Assembly (NCBI GenBank): GCA_951812525.1
Contig: OX638316.1
Span: 1,956,630 to 2,020,629, forward strand
Direction of reading: 5' to 3'
DNA: 64,000 bases
Origin: an uncultured Poribacteria bacterium
GTDB lineage: Bacteria; Poribacteria; WGA-4E; WGA-3G
In this document: in pieces, positions 32,010 through 41,445 of the stretch
Position numbering within the stretch: position 1 is the first letter of the stretch
Layout: each line of letters opens with the position of its first letter
Made by a program: the position numbers and the translations under genes
Notes under the pieces: model-generated
What the model was told of the DNA's origin: nothing
The model's database searches: none
Seen by the model: only the letters and a program-made list of their open reading frames with translations

Positions 32010-33419
32010 ATGCAATATGATGATAAACCAAAGGACGAGTGCGGTGTATTCGGCGTTTTCGGTCATCCAAGGGCAGTAGAGTTAACCTATTTGGGGTTGC
32101 GTGCCCTGCAGCATCGGGGACAAGAGAGCAGCGGGATTGTCGCATCAGATGGGGAAGAGTTTACCTATCACCACGGCATGGGGCTCGTTCATTCTGTGTT
32201 TACGACTGAGGTTTTAGCGAAACTGCAAGGGAATATCGCTATTGGGCACAACCGGTATTCAACCGCAGGGGAAAGCACGCTGGAGAACGCACAGCCTTTG
32301 GTTCGGAATTATAAGCAAGGTCCCTTGGGGCTTGGTCATAATGGCAATCTTGTCAATGCCTTGCAAATTCGGAACCATCTGGAAAACGCCGGTTCAATCT
32401 TCAGCACGAGTCTGGATACCGAGGTCATTTTCCATCTGATAGCGCATTCACGGAAACGTATTTTGCAGGATAGAATCATTGATGCGCTTCGGAGTATCGA
32501 AGGTGCTTATTCGTTCGTATGTATGGATAAAAATACACTCATAGGTGCTCGCGATGCCCACGGGTTCCGGCCTCTCTGGCTTGGTAAGTTGGATGATGCC
32601 TACGTTTTGGCATCCGAAACGTGTGCCCTTGATGTGATTGAGGCGGAACCGATACGCGAGGTAGAACCAGGTGAATTAATATTTATACGTTCATCACATC
32701 GCGGCATAGAATCCCTCCGTTTTCGTCAGAGACAACAGAGATTATCACAGTGTATCTTTGAATATATCTACCTTGCGCGACAGGATAGCATGATGTTCGG
32801 GCAGGGCGTGAATAGCACACGCCGTGAGTTTGGAAGGCAGCTCGCCCGTGAGCACCCCGTTAAAGCAGATGTCGTTATCCCGGTGCCCGATTCCGCAACG
32901 ATTGCTGCCCTCGGATATGCTGAAGAATCTGGCATTCCGTTTGATTTAGGGCTGTCGCGGAACAGTTTCGTTGGACGCTCTTTTATGAATCCCACACAGG
33001 ATATCAGAGAGCTTATGGTGAAAGTGAAATTAAACCCGGTCCGCGATGTCCTACGCGGCAAACGGGTCGTGCTTGTAGATGATTCGATTATGCGTGGGAC
33101 AAATAGTAGGAAACTCATCAAGATCGTTCGGCAAGGCGGCGCGACAGCCGTACACCTCCGTATTGCATCCCCTCCGAATAAATTCTCGTGTTTCTATGGC
33201 GTAGACACACCCACACGTGGTGAGTTAATTGCCAGTTCACACACAATCGAAGAAATCCGAAAATATATCCGCGCCGACAGTCTCGGTTATCTGAGTATTG
33301 ATGGCATGCTCAACTCGGTACAAGCATCAGAAGATTTTTGTACCACCTGTTTTGATGGAAAGTATCCGATCCCGTTTGTGGAACAGCCTTCAGAGCAGCT
33401 CCCCTTAATTGTAGATTAA
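32010..33419 (+). CDS. purF: Amidophosphoribosyltransferase
   Basis: A 469-residue enzyme of the first committed step of purine synthesis (PRPP plus glutamine to phosphoribosylamine). The start at 32010 gives a short propeptide before the catalytic CGVFG Cys (residue 11), as in self-processed PurF; an upstream in-frame ATG at 31986 would add eight residues. Also visible are LRALQHRGQESSGI, IGHNRYST, the PRPP motif VVLVDDSIMRGT, and C-terminal cysteines (FSCFYGVDTP, FCTTC) consistent with the [4Fe-4S] Bacillus-type enzyme. It lies in an operon with purM. Confidence 0.96.
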   Translation: MQYDDKPKDECGVFGVFGHPRAVELTYLGLRALQHRGQESSGIVASDGEEFTYHHGMGLVHSVFTTEVLAKLQGNIAIGHNRYSTAGESTLENAQPLVRNYKQGPLGLGHNGNLVNALQIRNHLENAGSIFSTSLDTEVIFHLIAHSRKRILQDRIIDALRSIEGAYSFVCMDKNTLIGARDAHGFRPLWLGKLDDAYVLASETCALDVIEAEPIREVEPGELIFIRSSHRGIESLRFRQRQQRLSQCIFEYIYLARQDSMMFGQGVNSTRREFGRQLAREHPVKADVVIPVPDSATIAALGYAEESGIPFDLGLSRNSFVGRSFMNPTQDIRELMVKVKLNPVRDVLRGKRVVLVDDSIMRGTNSRKLIKIVRQGGATAVHLRIASPPNKFSCFYGVDTPTRGELIASSHTIEEIRKYIRADSLGYLSIDGMLNSVQASEDFCTTCFDGKYPIPFVEQPSEQLPLIVD

Positions 33420-33470
33420 TCCCGCGTTTTGATGTGTATTGGCTAACGATGTAATCCAAGGAAAATTTTT

Positions 33471-33779
33471 ATGCAGTACAGACAGCGTGGTAAGCAGAAA
33501 AGACCGAATCCGATTGGCACAACGCAAGGACGGCACACGCTCATCTCGTTACTTGGATGTGCGATCCTCGGGATGGTTCTGAGCAGAATTCTCCCGTTCG
33601 TGGTTGGGAAATTGCGACCTAACATGAGTGCTCCTGAAGCGGAAGAGATTGGTGTACTCATCGCTTTAGGCATTAGCGGAATCGTGTTGGTCATTAGCCT
33701 ATTAAGACCGAGGAGGGAGAAGGTATCTTCTCTTCGCCAACAATTATTGAAGGAACAAGAAAAATCAGATGGCAGATAA
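33471..33779 (+). CDS. Small two-helix membrane protein
   Basis: A 102-residue protein with a basic N-terminus (MQYRQRGKQKRPNPIG). Two hydrophobic helices follow (HTLISLLGCAILGMVLSRILPFVV and IGVLIALGISGIVLVISLL), and a charged C-terminal tail. AAGGAAAA precedes the ATG. Its last 11 bases overlap the purM start, so it is translated with purM. No family was recognised and no function is proposed. Confidence 0.7.
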   Translation: MQYRQRGKQKRPNPIGTTQGRHTLISLLGCAILGMVLSRILPFVVGKLRPNMSAPEAEEIGVLIALGISGIVLVISLLRPRREKVSSLRQQLLKEQEKSDGR

Positions 33780-34809
33780 AAAGCCGTTGACTTATGCCGA
33801 TGCCGGTGTCTCGTTTGAAGCCGAAGCCGAGGCGATAAAGCGGTTAAAAGGACTGGTGCAAACGACCTATCGTCCAGAAGTACTCAGCGATGTAGGGAGT
33901 TTTGGTGGACTTTTCGCGCTCAAAACATACGACGAACCCGTCCTCGTCTCCAGTACGGATAGCGTTGGGACGAAATTGAAGGTTGCATTTAAAGCGGCGC
34001 GACACAATACTGTTGGTTTTGATATAGTGGCGCATTGTGGAAACGACATAGTTGTGCAGGGTGCTGAACCCCTCTTCTTTTTAGATTACATCGGCATTAA
34101 CAAAGTCGTGCCAGCGGTTATTGAGCAGGTTATTGAAGGGTTGGCATCGGGGTGTCGAGAAATCGGATGCGCCTTAATCGGCGGTGAGATCGCAGAGCTT
34201 CCCGATTTCTATTCTGTCGGTGAGTACGACTTGGTCGGCACAATCGTCGGTGTTGTGGAGAGAAAAGACGTGATTACTGGGCGGACAATTACGCCTGGAG
34301 ATATTCTCATCGGGTTAGGCTCGGTGGGTTTGCATACCAACGGCTTTTCGTTGGCGCGACGTATTGTGTTTGAACGGTGTGACTATAATGTTGACACTTA
34401 CCTGCCAGAACTTTCGGAGACAGTCGGAGACGCGCTGTTGGCATCTCACAAGAGTTACGTGAAATCTGTGTTGTCACTTCGCGAGGTATGCGAGATTAAA
34501 GGACTGGCACACATCACGGGTGGTGGATTGCCTGCGAACGTGCTGCGGATCCTACCGGACGGGTGCATAGCACATATCCGAAAAGGGTCGTGGGAGATTC
34601 CATCTATTTTTCCGTTTTTACAGGCGAAAGGGGACGTTGAAGAGGAAGAGATGTACAGAGTTTTCAATATGGGAGTCGGAATGGTAGTAGTAGTCGCGCC
34701 TGATGATGTTGATGCGGCGCTATCGTCTCTCAATGCCTCTGGAGAATCTGCTTACCTCATCGGAGAGGTGGTTGCAGGCGAAAAGGGGGTGCAAGTTGTC
34801 ACTTCCTGA
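33769..34809 (+). CDS. purM: Phosphoribosylformylglycinamidine cyclo-ligase (AIR synthetase)
   Basis: A 346-residue enzyme that closes the imidazole ring in purine synthesis with ATP. Family markers are LTYADAGVSFEAEAEAIKRLK, SSTDSVGTKLKVAF, FDIVAHCGNDIVVQGAEPLFFLDYI, IGGEIAELPDFY, GLHTNGFSLAR and AHITGGGLPANVLRILP. Canonical length. It overlaps the small membrane protein upstream. The FliG-like gene appears to start inside its last 14 bases. Confidence 0.96.
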   Translation: MADKKPLTYADAGVSFEAEAEAIKRLKGLVQTTYRPEVLSDVGSFGGLFALKTYDEPVLVSSTDSVGTKLKVAFKAARHNTVGFDIVAHCGNDIVVQGAEPLFFLDYIGINKVVPAVIEQVIEGLASGCREIGCALIGGEIAELPDFYSVGEYDLVGTIVGVVERKDVITGRTITPGDILIGLGSVGLHTNGFSLARRIVFERCDYNVDTYLPELSETVGDALLASHKSYVKSVLSLREVCEIKGLAHITGGGLPANVLRILPDGCIAHIRKGSWEIPSIFPFLQAKGDVEEEEMYRVFNMGVGMVVVVAPDDVDAALSSLNASGESAYLIGEVVAGEKGVQVVTS

Positions 34810-35557
34810 TACGGACTCGCAGGCGATGTCTTCTTTTTTAGATGAAACTGCCCTGAAAGAGTTGGCGGTTTTGCTCGATGAAACACATCCACAAGTTGTT
34901 TTGGCAGCGTTCCAAAATATAGACGACAACGACGCTGCTGTATTTTTTGTGATGTGTGCGCATTTGAAAAGTGAACTCATAGAGGATACGCTCGCTGCGC
35001 ACGCCGGTAGACTTTTCGCGCAATTGCCCTTTGACAGAAAAATAAGTATCGCTGAGAAGATAACTGCGACAGAGGTTATTGATGCTGAACGTGCAGCACA
35101 AATCTGGCACGAGCATGTCGTTAAAATTAAGGAGACGCTCCAGAAAACCACCTTCTTGGGTGAAGGTACGTCTAATCTTGCCAAACTCTTATCGTATATG
35201 GATGTAGGGGAACAAAATCAGTTGTTGGAGGCGTTAGCAGAACAGCATCCAGAGATGGTCAATAGCATCTCTGAACAATTGTTTAACTTTGAGGACTTGG
35301 TTGGTCTGGAAAGCGAAGCGATTAAAACGATCCTGAAAGTGCTGGACAAACAGACCTTAGCCATTGCCCTACACAACGCGCCACCTGCCATACGCGACCG
35401 ATTCTTTGAAGACATGTCTGCATCGCAGGCAGAGGCAGTTGAGACAGAAGCGGCGCAGCTAACGTTTGAACAGACCCAAATAGCCGATACGGCGCGTCAA
35501 TCTGTTGTCAATTTGGTGCGCAATTTTGCAGCAAAAGGTTTGCTGAAAATCGGGTAA
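34796..35557 (+). CDS. FliG-like protein (FliG middle/C-terminal domain homologue)
   Basis: A 253-residue helical protein. From about residue 125 it follows FliG: an ARM-like repeat (LLSYMDVGEQNQLLEALAEQHPEMVNSISEQLF), then NFEDLVGLESEAIKTILKVLDKQTLAIALHNAPPAIRDRFFEDMS, and a C-terminal RQSVVNLVRNFAAKGLLKIG helix. FliG is the flagellar rotor torque protein. By eye, several torque-helix charges of E. coli FliG are replaced (Lys264 by His193, the Asp288/289 pair by Glu/Thr). The start is taken as TTG 34796 because AAGGGGGTG lies five bases before it; ATG 34826 is an alternative. No flagellar genes are nearby, so the role is open. Confidence 0.72.
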   Translation: MSLPDTDSQAMSSFLDETALKELAVLLDETHPQVVLAAFQNIDDNDAAVFFVMCAHLKSELIEDTLAAHAGRLFAQLPFDRKISIAEKITATEVIDAERAAQIWHEHVVKIKETLQKTTFLGEGTSNLAKLLSYMDVGEQNQLLEALAEQHPEMVNSISEQLFNFEDLVGLESEAIKTILKVLDKQTLAIALHNAPPAIRDRFFEDMSASQAEAVETEAAQLTFEQTQIADTARQSVVNLVRNFAAKGLLKIG

Positions 35558-35562
35558 TACCG

Positions 35563-36516
35563 TTAATTGTCCTTGAGCGTAAACTTGTAAGGTATGGCAA
35601 CCTGCTTACTGATGGGTTCGCCACCCTTCATGGCAGGGCGAAAAGTCGTCTTCTTCAACGCCTCAATAGCAGCTTCCTCAAATCCAAATCCGAGATTTGT
35701 AAGTGCTACAATGTCCTGTGGTACACCGTTCTCATCAATAGTTGCCTGTAAAACAACCTCGCCTTCCTTCTCTGCCTTCTTTGCGCTATCAGGATACTTC
35801 GGCTCTACTCTGTACTTGTACTGGGGATTGGTAACGCCAGGTTCAGACTCGAAGTCAACACCACCCAGTCCGGGACCGTCTTCTAAGATATCAGTATCAA
35901 GTTTGTTCATCAATGATGGTGCTTCGCGAGCTATCTCAAAGCCTGGTGCCTTTGTCTCCGGTTCCATTGAAGGTGTGAGTTGTACAGCATTTCGCTCAAC
36001 TTCTATGAGTTGTGGACCTGCATCACCACTCGGTTCAGTAAGATCAATCCCGGTATCCGTACCGTCGGGAATTACGAACCCATCACTTGCTAAGGATTGG
36101 GAAGCGGTAGTCTTTATCGGTCTCTTGATAAGAAGTTCCTGCTGCTCTTGCTGTTGTGTCTCAAACTTAGGGGTCTCCCTACGGCGGAAACGGCGCTTAG
36201 TTTTCGATTCTTCTGTGACGATGCTAATATCGAACGATTCTCGTTCCTGTTCAATATGGTCTGCGATATAGAAAACACTAATGATAAACCCGATAATTAC
36301 ATGAAATACTACTGCGACAGAAAACGCCGTGGAACTCCTTCCTACGTGGTTTTGCGTAATGGGGTGCTTCACTAGGTTCGCTTGCGCAGCAGAAATACTG
36401 CTCTGCTGGCTGGTATCAAGTGAAACTTTCTTCAGCGGAACAAAGCGCTTCGGTTTTTTACGCGCTACCCTACGTTGCCGCATTTCACTAAGCATACCGG
36501 AAGATCTGCTACTCAT
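35563..36516 (-). CDS. TonB family energy transducer
   Basis: A 317-residue protein with a basic cytoplasmic N-terminus and one transmembrane anchor at about 63-85 (TAFSVAVVFHVIIGFIISVFYIA). A periplasmic spacer rich in Gln/Pro/Glu/Thr follows, then a C-terminal TonB domain (~230-317: YRVEPKYPDSAKKAEKEGEVVLQATIDENGVPQDI and EEAAIEALKKTTFRPAMKGG). It would carry proton-motive energy to outer-membrane receptors. No ExbB/ExbD genes are adjacent. Its stop is five bases from the convergent FliG-like gene. The two receptors and the DUF5916 protein lie upstream on the same strand. Confidence 0.88.
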   Translation of the reverse strand: MSSRSSGMLSEMRQRRVARKKPKRFVPLKKVSLDTSQQSSISAAQANLVKHPITQNHVGRSSTAFSVAVVFHVIIGFIISVFYIADHIEQERESFDISIVTEESKTKRRFRRRETPKFETQQQEQQELLIKRPIKTTASQSLASDGFVIPDGTDTGIDLTEPSGDAGPQLIEVERNAVQLTPSMEPETKAPGFEIAREAPSLMNKLDTDILEDGPGLGGVDFESEPGVTNPQYKYRVEPKYPDSAKKAEKEGEVVLQATIDENGVPQDIVALTNLGFGFEEAAIEALKKTTFRPAMKGGEPISKQVAIPYKFTLKDN

Positions 36517-36949
36517 TCGCTTTTCCTCCTATAAAGACCTACTAAAAAAAGAGGGATAATTGGGCATCAGTACCTATTTTGATGTGGCACCTGACGGAAA
36601 CCAACATTGTAAAAAAATACTTTAAAAACTATTCACAAGTACCTATTTATGACGTTAAGTACTATCAGAACGTTTAAGGGGTCCCGTAGAATATGATGAA
36701 CATTTTCAATTTTCGTGTAAAGATGCTTTAATTTTAACACATTTCTATTTCTATGTCAACTTTTTAGCACTGAAAAGTCACAATTTGTAGGTCGTTAAGC
36801 AGAAAATGTAAATGCAGGGGTCCCAATAGTGATTAGCGTGGACAAATTGTACTTAATAGCACAATTTGGAGATTCCCACTTCCTGTGGTTCCGTTCCCAG
36901 GAATGGGAGGAAAACTGAACGACCCTAATTGAGTGGTATGTCTTTCACG
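36517..36949. other. Intergenic region upstream of tonB with repeats
   Basis: This is a 433-base AT-rich gap. It holds two copies of AGTACCTATTT (36569-36579 and 36638-36648, same orientation), two GGGGTCCC boxes (near 36678 and 36819), and hairpin repeat copy 3 (36844-36867). The tonB ATG has AGGAGG upstream. No confident ORF or promoter was recognised. Confidence 0.4.
36844..36867. repeat. Dispersed hairpin repeat, copy 3 (diverged)
   Basis: AAATTGT and ACAATTT arms with a partly mismatched stem, clearly related to the hairpins at 9269-9292 and 31187-31211. The AATGTAAAGC leader is missing. Confidence 0.6.
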
Positions 36950-39208
36950 CTACGGGTTCCACCAATAGGTCATTTTTCCGACAACGGTCGAATCTAACAG
37001 CGTAGATTTCGTGGTGCCGTCGGTATCGTAAGTCTGATTGAAGACGAAATAGAAATCGCTGCCGGGACGATAAATGTAATTAATCAGGAAGTTCATAGAC
37101 ACAACGTTCGCATCCGTATTCCATTGTGCAAAGATTTTTGCGAAGAGTTCCGTAGAAAAAGAGTAGTCAAGCCTACCTCGGAAAAGATTGACATAAACAG
37201 GACGAGGTTGTCCGTCGGTAAAGTAAGTTACCGGGAGGTCAACGATCTGATTAAATTGGTATTCTGCCCTTATACTGATATTCCCATTCGGTTTAAGGAC
37301 GGTTTCTACAGATGCTCTGCGAACTTCGCCGCTGTAGAAATCCTCAATGCCCACATCAAAAGTCCCACCAATCAAGCGGCTATCATTACTCGAGAGACGG
37401 ATACTGTAGGTGTTAGCATAGTAGCTGCCTATCGGAATTTCTACACCGTCCCTAAAATCGAAAATCTCGTTCAACTGCTCAAAACGGCGCCTACCCCTGA
37501 AAAGGATATAGTCCCCAGTGTTGAACTCAAACCAACTGAGATAGGAGATGTCCCATTCTGCTACTTCGTTGTCATGATTTAAAAAATAGTTCATTTCTGG
37601 GCCTGTCCAGATCTGCCGGATGCCAAATTTGTGGGGCCTTGGTGTCCAACGCATCTCGCTTCGGAGATGACGAATACCAGTACGCCGTACATATCCGACG
37701 GCGGGATTAAAATCCTCATCAATGTCGGTATATGAACCCTCAGCACGGAACTGATTGCTCTGCCATTGTGAACCAAGGTACCAAGCGTTATTTTGCCCCG
37801 ACATACCAGGTTCAAAAGTCCGCGACCACATACCTCGAACATTTAAACGATCGCTGGGTCGATATTCAAAGTCAAGACCACCGGCGCGATTGTAATCCCC
37901 GAATTCGTCTTTATTGACTGCCATCACACCCACACGGGAACCCGCGGAAATGTCTTTCGTAAGCCGCAGCACGGAAAAGTTCGTCCGTGGTACATTGACC
38001 GGATCATCATCGGTAAGGTCATCATGAAATTCATCGGTAAGGACATTGAGAAGCCCGACGCCATAAGACCCAATTTTACCCGTCGTTTTTCCGCCGAAAA
38101 TAATAGGAACGGCGTTACCTTCTGCCAGTCCAATCCGTCGGCTATAGAAAAGGAGCATCGGTGGTGGACGGCGGAAGCTCGTACGGGGTACACCGAAATC
38201 AAAGAGTCCCGCACCTTCGAGAAAGAACGGACGCTTTTCGGGGAAAAAGAGACTAAATCGTGTAAGATTTACCTGTTCGTCATCTGCTTCAACCTGCGCG
38301 AAGTCTGTATTATAGGTAACATCAGCGGTGAGATTTGAGGTGATTCCATATTTTGCGTCAAAGCCGAGCTTAAATTCCCGCGTCGTCTGGAGTTCTGCGT
38401 TGTCGTCGCTGACCTGGGCAATTCCAGGCAAAATATAAGGGAGAACTTCTAAGTTTCTCGAGGGCGCGATGCCTTCTAATCCGACGAGGCTCCCGACGTG
38501 TGCAGTACGATATTTGGCTCTACCCCCGTAAGAGGAGGGAACCGGGTTCCATATCGCTTCTTCGCGCGAACGCGCAATCCCACGTCCAGCATTGATTCCC
38601 CATGTCATCGGATCGTTCTTTTCAAAGCGGAGTTGACCAAACGGGACACTAAGTTCCGCCGTCCAGTAAGAATCATTGATTTTCGACTTGCATACGACTA
38701 CAGCATCCCAATCCGAGTTAAATGTGTCACCGCTGTTCGTAATAGCTCTGTCCTGCACCGCACCGAGGGGGTTCATCCGAAAGAAAAAACCGCTCCGTTT
38801 GTCGTTATATGTATCCAATAGCACAAAAACGTTGTCGTTTTCGTGTAGGTCGCGTGAATCCCGACGCATTTCGTTCGCAATAAGTTTCGACATCTCCGAA
38901 TCGTAACAGGTGAAACCGAAGTAGATGTTCTCATCATCGTAGAGAATCCGAAGCTCCATCGGTTCCGAAAGGTCTTCGCCTTCATACGGTTCGACTTGGA
39001 CAAATCGGTCCATGACCTCTGCGTGCTGCCAATCCTCCTCCGTTAAATCACCATCAATCTCAATACTCTGGTAGGTTCGGTATGCTTTAATCTGCTTGTT
39101 GTGCGGTTCAGCATGTACGCTAACAATACCGTTCAATAGCGTAATAATGAGCAAAGGAATTACGATTCTCCGGAATCTCAGCAGCAAAATAAATAAATAG
39201 TCGTCCAC
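36950..39208 (-). CDS. DUF5916 outer-membrane protein with N-terminal CBM9-like domain
   Basis: A 752-residue protein with an N-terminal hydrophobic signal/anchor (IVIPLLIITLLNGIVSVHA). A carbohydrate-binding family 9-like domain follows (~40-240: IEIDGDLTEEDWQHAE, ILYDDENIYFGFTCYD, AELSVPFGQLRF, WGINAGR). The large DUF5916 region after it is marked by LTADVTYNTDFAQVEADDEQVNLTRFSLFFPEKRPFFLEG. Many alternating strands run to the end (MTYWWNP), as expected of an outer-membrane barrel. The family often sits with TonB receptors. It lies 94 bases downstream of the receptor at 39303 on the same strand. Transport or glycan binding is inferred only. Confidence 0.85.
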   Translation of the reverse strand: MDDYLFILLLRFRRIVIPLLIITLLNGIVSVHAEPHNKQIKAYRTYQSIEIDGDLTEEDWQHAEVMDRFVQVEPYEGEDLSEPMELRILYDDENIYFGFTCYDSEMSKLIANEMRRDSRDLHENDNVFVLLDTYNDKRSGFFFRMNPLGAVQDRAITNSGDTFNSDWDAVVVCKSKINDSYWTAELSVPFGQLRFEKNDPMTWGINAGRGIARSREEAIWNPVPSSYGGRAKYRTAHVGSLVGLEGIAPSRNLEVLPYILPGIAQVSDDNAELQTTREFKLGFDAKYGITSNLTADVTYNTDFAQVEADDEQVNLTRFSLFFPEKRPFFLEGAGLFDFGVPRTSFRRPPPMLLFYSRRIGLAEGNAVPIIFGGKTTGKIGSYGVGLLNVLTDEFHDDLTDDDPVNVPRTNFSVLRLTKDISAGSRVGVMAVNKDEFGDYNRAGGLDFEYRPSDRLNVRGMWSRTFEPGMSGQNNAWYLGSQWQSNQFRAEGSYTDIDEDFNPAVGYVRRTGIRHLRSEMRWTPRPHKFGIRQIWTGPEMNYFLNHDNEVAEWDISYLSWFEFNTGDYILFRGRRRFEQLNEIFDFRDGVEIPIGSYYANTYSIRLSSNDSRLIGGTFDVGIEDFYSGEVRRASVETVLKPNGNISIRAEYQFNQIVDLPVTYFTDGQPRPVYVNLFRGRLDYSFSTELFAKIFAQWNTDANVVSMNFLINYIYRPGSDFYFVFNQTYDTDGTTKSTLLDSTVVGKMTYWWNP

Positions 39209-39302
39209 AAACGTCCCTCCTTATAAAAATTAATCTAATTATTATTATTAAAGACGTAAAAGGAGGCAAATTGGACTATATAAATTTCACTTACAGGGAT
39301 AA

Positions 39303-41420
39303 TCAAAATTCGAGCGTTAGTGCTAGGAAAGGCACTATGGGTAATTGAGCGATGGGGACCTCTTTTGTGAAATTCGAGTTGTAGCGAACTTGGAGGGAAT
39401 TAGTGCGGTTGTAAGCGTTCCACAGTTCTGCGGTAAACCCACCTTTCCAGTTGTTGATCTGAATAATGGACCAGTGGAATCGCAAATCTAAGCGGTGATA
39501 TGCTGCTGTCCGCTCGGGTTCACCATAGATTGGTAGCCACGTTTTGTTTTTCGTAAACGGATTGGTATACGGTTCTCGATCTACCAAAGGCGAATACAAA
39601 ACACCGCTCTTGTATTGCCAATTCGCGCCAAATTCCAAGGATTCTAATCGGTAATTCAGACCGATTGACAAAACATGCGGTGTATTATACATATAAAAAC
39701 GCTCGTCGTCCCTTGGGGAATCCTGACGTTTGGAAATGGTGTAAGCGTACGAAAGCCAACCCCGAAACGCTTCGCCGATTTCATGCTCCAATGAAATCTC
39801 AACGCCTTTCACGTATCCAGTCCGTTGGTTCTGATAACGGCTTTCGGATTCGTTGTAGGTGATCATATCGCGAAGGTCCTTATAATAGCCAGCGACTTCG
39901 ATCCTTGTCTGTGAAGGCACCCGTTTTTGTGTTATTTCTGAGGTCAGTTCTTTTGTCAATGCTATAACATAATGTTGTGCTAGACTCGCGGAAATCTCTG
40001 GATTATCGTTCCCAAGTACGACTTGGTAGGGCTGTGGGTTTTGAATGTAAGTGCCGTACATGAAGCGGAGGTCTACTGGGAAGAGAGATAGTGCATCATC
40101 GTTTGCGGATGTGGGTCCGAATGTTACACCGAGGAGCCCGCGCGGTTGGAGTGAAAAAGTATCTATCAGATTAAAGTAACTCGTCCGTATCCCGACGGTA
40201 GCATAAAGGTCGGCATAACGGAACGTACTTAAATCCTGCGTCCCTTGTATATATCCTTCAAGACGATGCCAGAGTTTAGATGTAGAGGTGAGAATTTTTG
40301 TCCCATCCCGTTTGAGCCTGAAATCATAGTCTGGATCACCTTCTTCAAACGGGCGCGCCCCGTCGCTAACCAGTGTTGAGGGGAGACTCGAAAGGAGGAA
40401 CCCCGATTCCAATAGCGTCTTTGGGAATTTAGCCCAGTACTCAAGGTCGCCTCGCAGTGCATAGACACTTTCTGCGCTCCGATAGAAGTACCCTTCACCG
40501 AAATTAAGTTCCGTGCGAGAAAACGAACGCGTCAGCGATACAACCGAACTAAACAGATGCTCTTTCTCGGAATAGAGATGGATGCCTTGTGAATCAAAAG
40601 GATTATCCGACCTCAGTGGGCCTTGCAGGTCGCTTGTGGAGACTTCATCCGATCCGAAGTTAAATTCAGCCGAGTCGTCTGCCGCGATAGCGTTGATAAC
40701 CAACTTATGAACACTACTTAATTGGTAGACCGCTTTTCCTTGATAGCTCCAGAATCTTGGGACCTCGGTGACTAAATCATTTTCAATTTCCAACAAGCGG
40801 GGCAACAATTCAAAGAGAGGTCCCATATAACTCCGCCGTCCGAAAGCATACCAATACCCGCGTTCTCCTAAGTTTCCTTCGAGAAAGGCTTGAGAATATA
40901 CCGGATTGAGGTTGACTGTTCCTCCAAAAGCGGTATCGGTCTTCGTGCGGGAGTGGATGTCAATCACAGCTTGTGAATCGGAACCAAATTCTGCTCCATA
41001 TCCACCCGGATAGACTTCAACACTTTCAATCACCTCGGCGTTGACTGTTGAGACAATTCCTTGGAGGTGATATGGGTAACCTAACGGCAGTCGGTCGAAG
41101 TAGTAGAGATTGTCCTCAGGTCCACCGCCTCGAACAGAGAGGACACCGACGAAATCGTTTAAGACCCCAATACTGGGGAGAGTATTTAGGACGCGAAGCG
41201 GATCTCCACCGCTCCCTGTCGCACTTCGGAGGGTTCTGCCTTTGAAAGTGTACCGCGGTTTTATCTCTAACCGTTGCGTTTCAACCTTGATTGTTTCTAG
41301 GGTGGTAATGTCTTCTGAACCGTCCCTCTCCACTGGGTCTGACTTAACACTATCATCGTCGGTTTGCGCGAAGGCACTTAAAGGTCCTATAAAAATCAAA
41401 AAGATCAATATCTGTCTCAA
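39303..41420 (-). CDS. TonB-dependent receptor (paralogue 1)
   Basis: A 705-residue outer-membrane receptor with a signal peptide (LIFLIFIGPLSAFAQ) and a plug domain: GDPLRVLNTLPSIGVLNDFVGVLSVRGGGPEDNLYYFDRLPLGYPYHLQG, then VEVYPGGYGAEFGSDSQAVIDIHS. A 22-strand-type barrel ends in FLALTLEF with the terminal Phe. It lacks the N-terminal carboxypeptidase-regulatory-like domain of its neighbour. It lies 25 bases after paralogue 2 and shares motifs throughout, so the pair arose by duplication. The substrate is not predictable. Confidence 0.9.
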   Translation of the reverse strand: MRQILIFLIFIGPLSAFAQTDDDSVKSDPVERDGSEDITTLETIKVETQRLEIKPRYTFKGRTLRSATGSGGDPLRVLNTLPSIGVLNDFVGVLSVRGGGPEDNLYYFDRLPLGYPYHLQGIVSTVNAEVIESVEVYPGGYGAEFGSDSQAVIDIHSRTKTDTAFGGTVNLNPVYSQAFLEGNLGERGYWYAFGRRSYMGPLFELLPRLLEIENDLVTEVPRFWSYQGKAVYQLSSVHKLVINAIAADDSAEFNFGSDEVSTSDLQGPLRSDNPFDSQGIHLYSEKEHLFSSVVSLTRSFSRTELNFGEGYFYRSAESVYALRGDLEYWAKFPKTLLESGFLLSSLPSTLVSDGARPFEEGDPDYDFRLKRDGTKILTSTSKLWHRLEGYIQGTQDLSTFRYADLYATVGIRTSYFNLIDTFSLQPRGLLGVTFGPTSANDDALSLFPVDLRFMYGTYIQNPQPYQVVLGNDNPEISASLAQHYVIALTKELTSEITQKRVPSQTRIEVAGYYKDLRDMITYNESESRYQNQRTGYVKGVEISLEHEIGEAFRGWLSYAYTISKRQDSPRDDERFYMYNTPHVLSIGLNYRLESLEFGANWQYKSGVLYSPLVDREPYTNPFTKNKTWLPIYGEPERTAAYHRLDLRFHWSIIQINNWKGGFTAELWNAYNRTNSLQVRYNSNFTKEVPIAQLPIVPFLALTLEF

Positions 41421-41445
41421 GTTTCTATTCCTTGAGGAACCAAAA

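Noticed and set aside
34703-34795. N-terminal extension of the FliG-like protein
   Set aside because: This region encodes the end of purM in its own frame; the TTG at 34796 has a strong ribosome-binding site.
35594-36271. 225-residue plus-strand ORF opposite tonB
   Set aside because: It is a shadow of the strongly supported TonB frame on the minus strand; the peptide is Ser/Cys-rich with no domain pattern.
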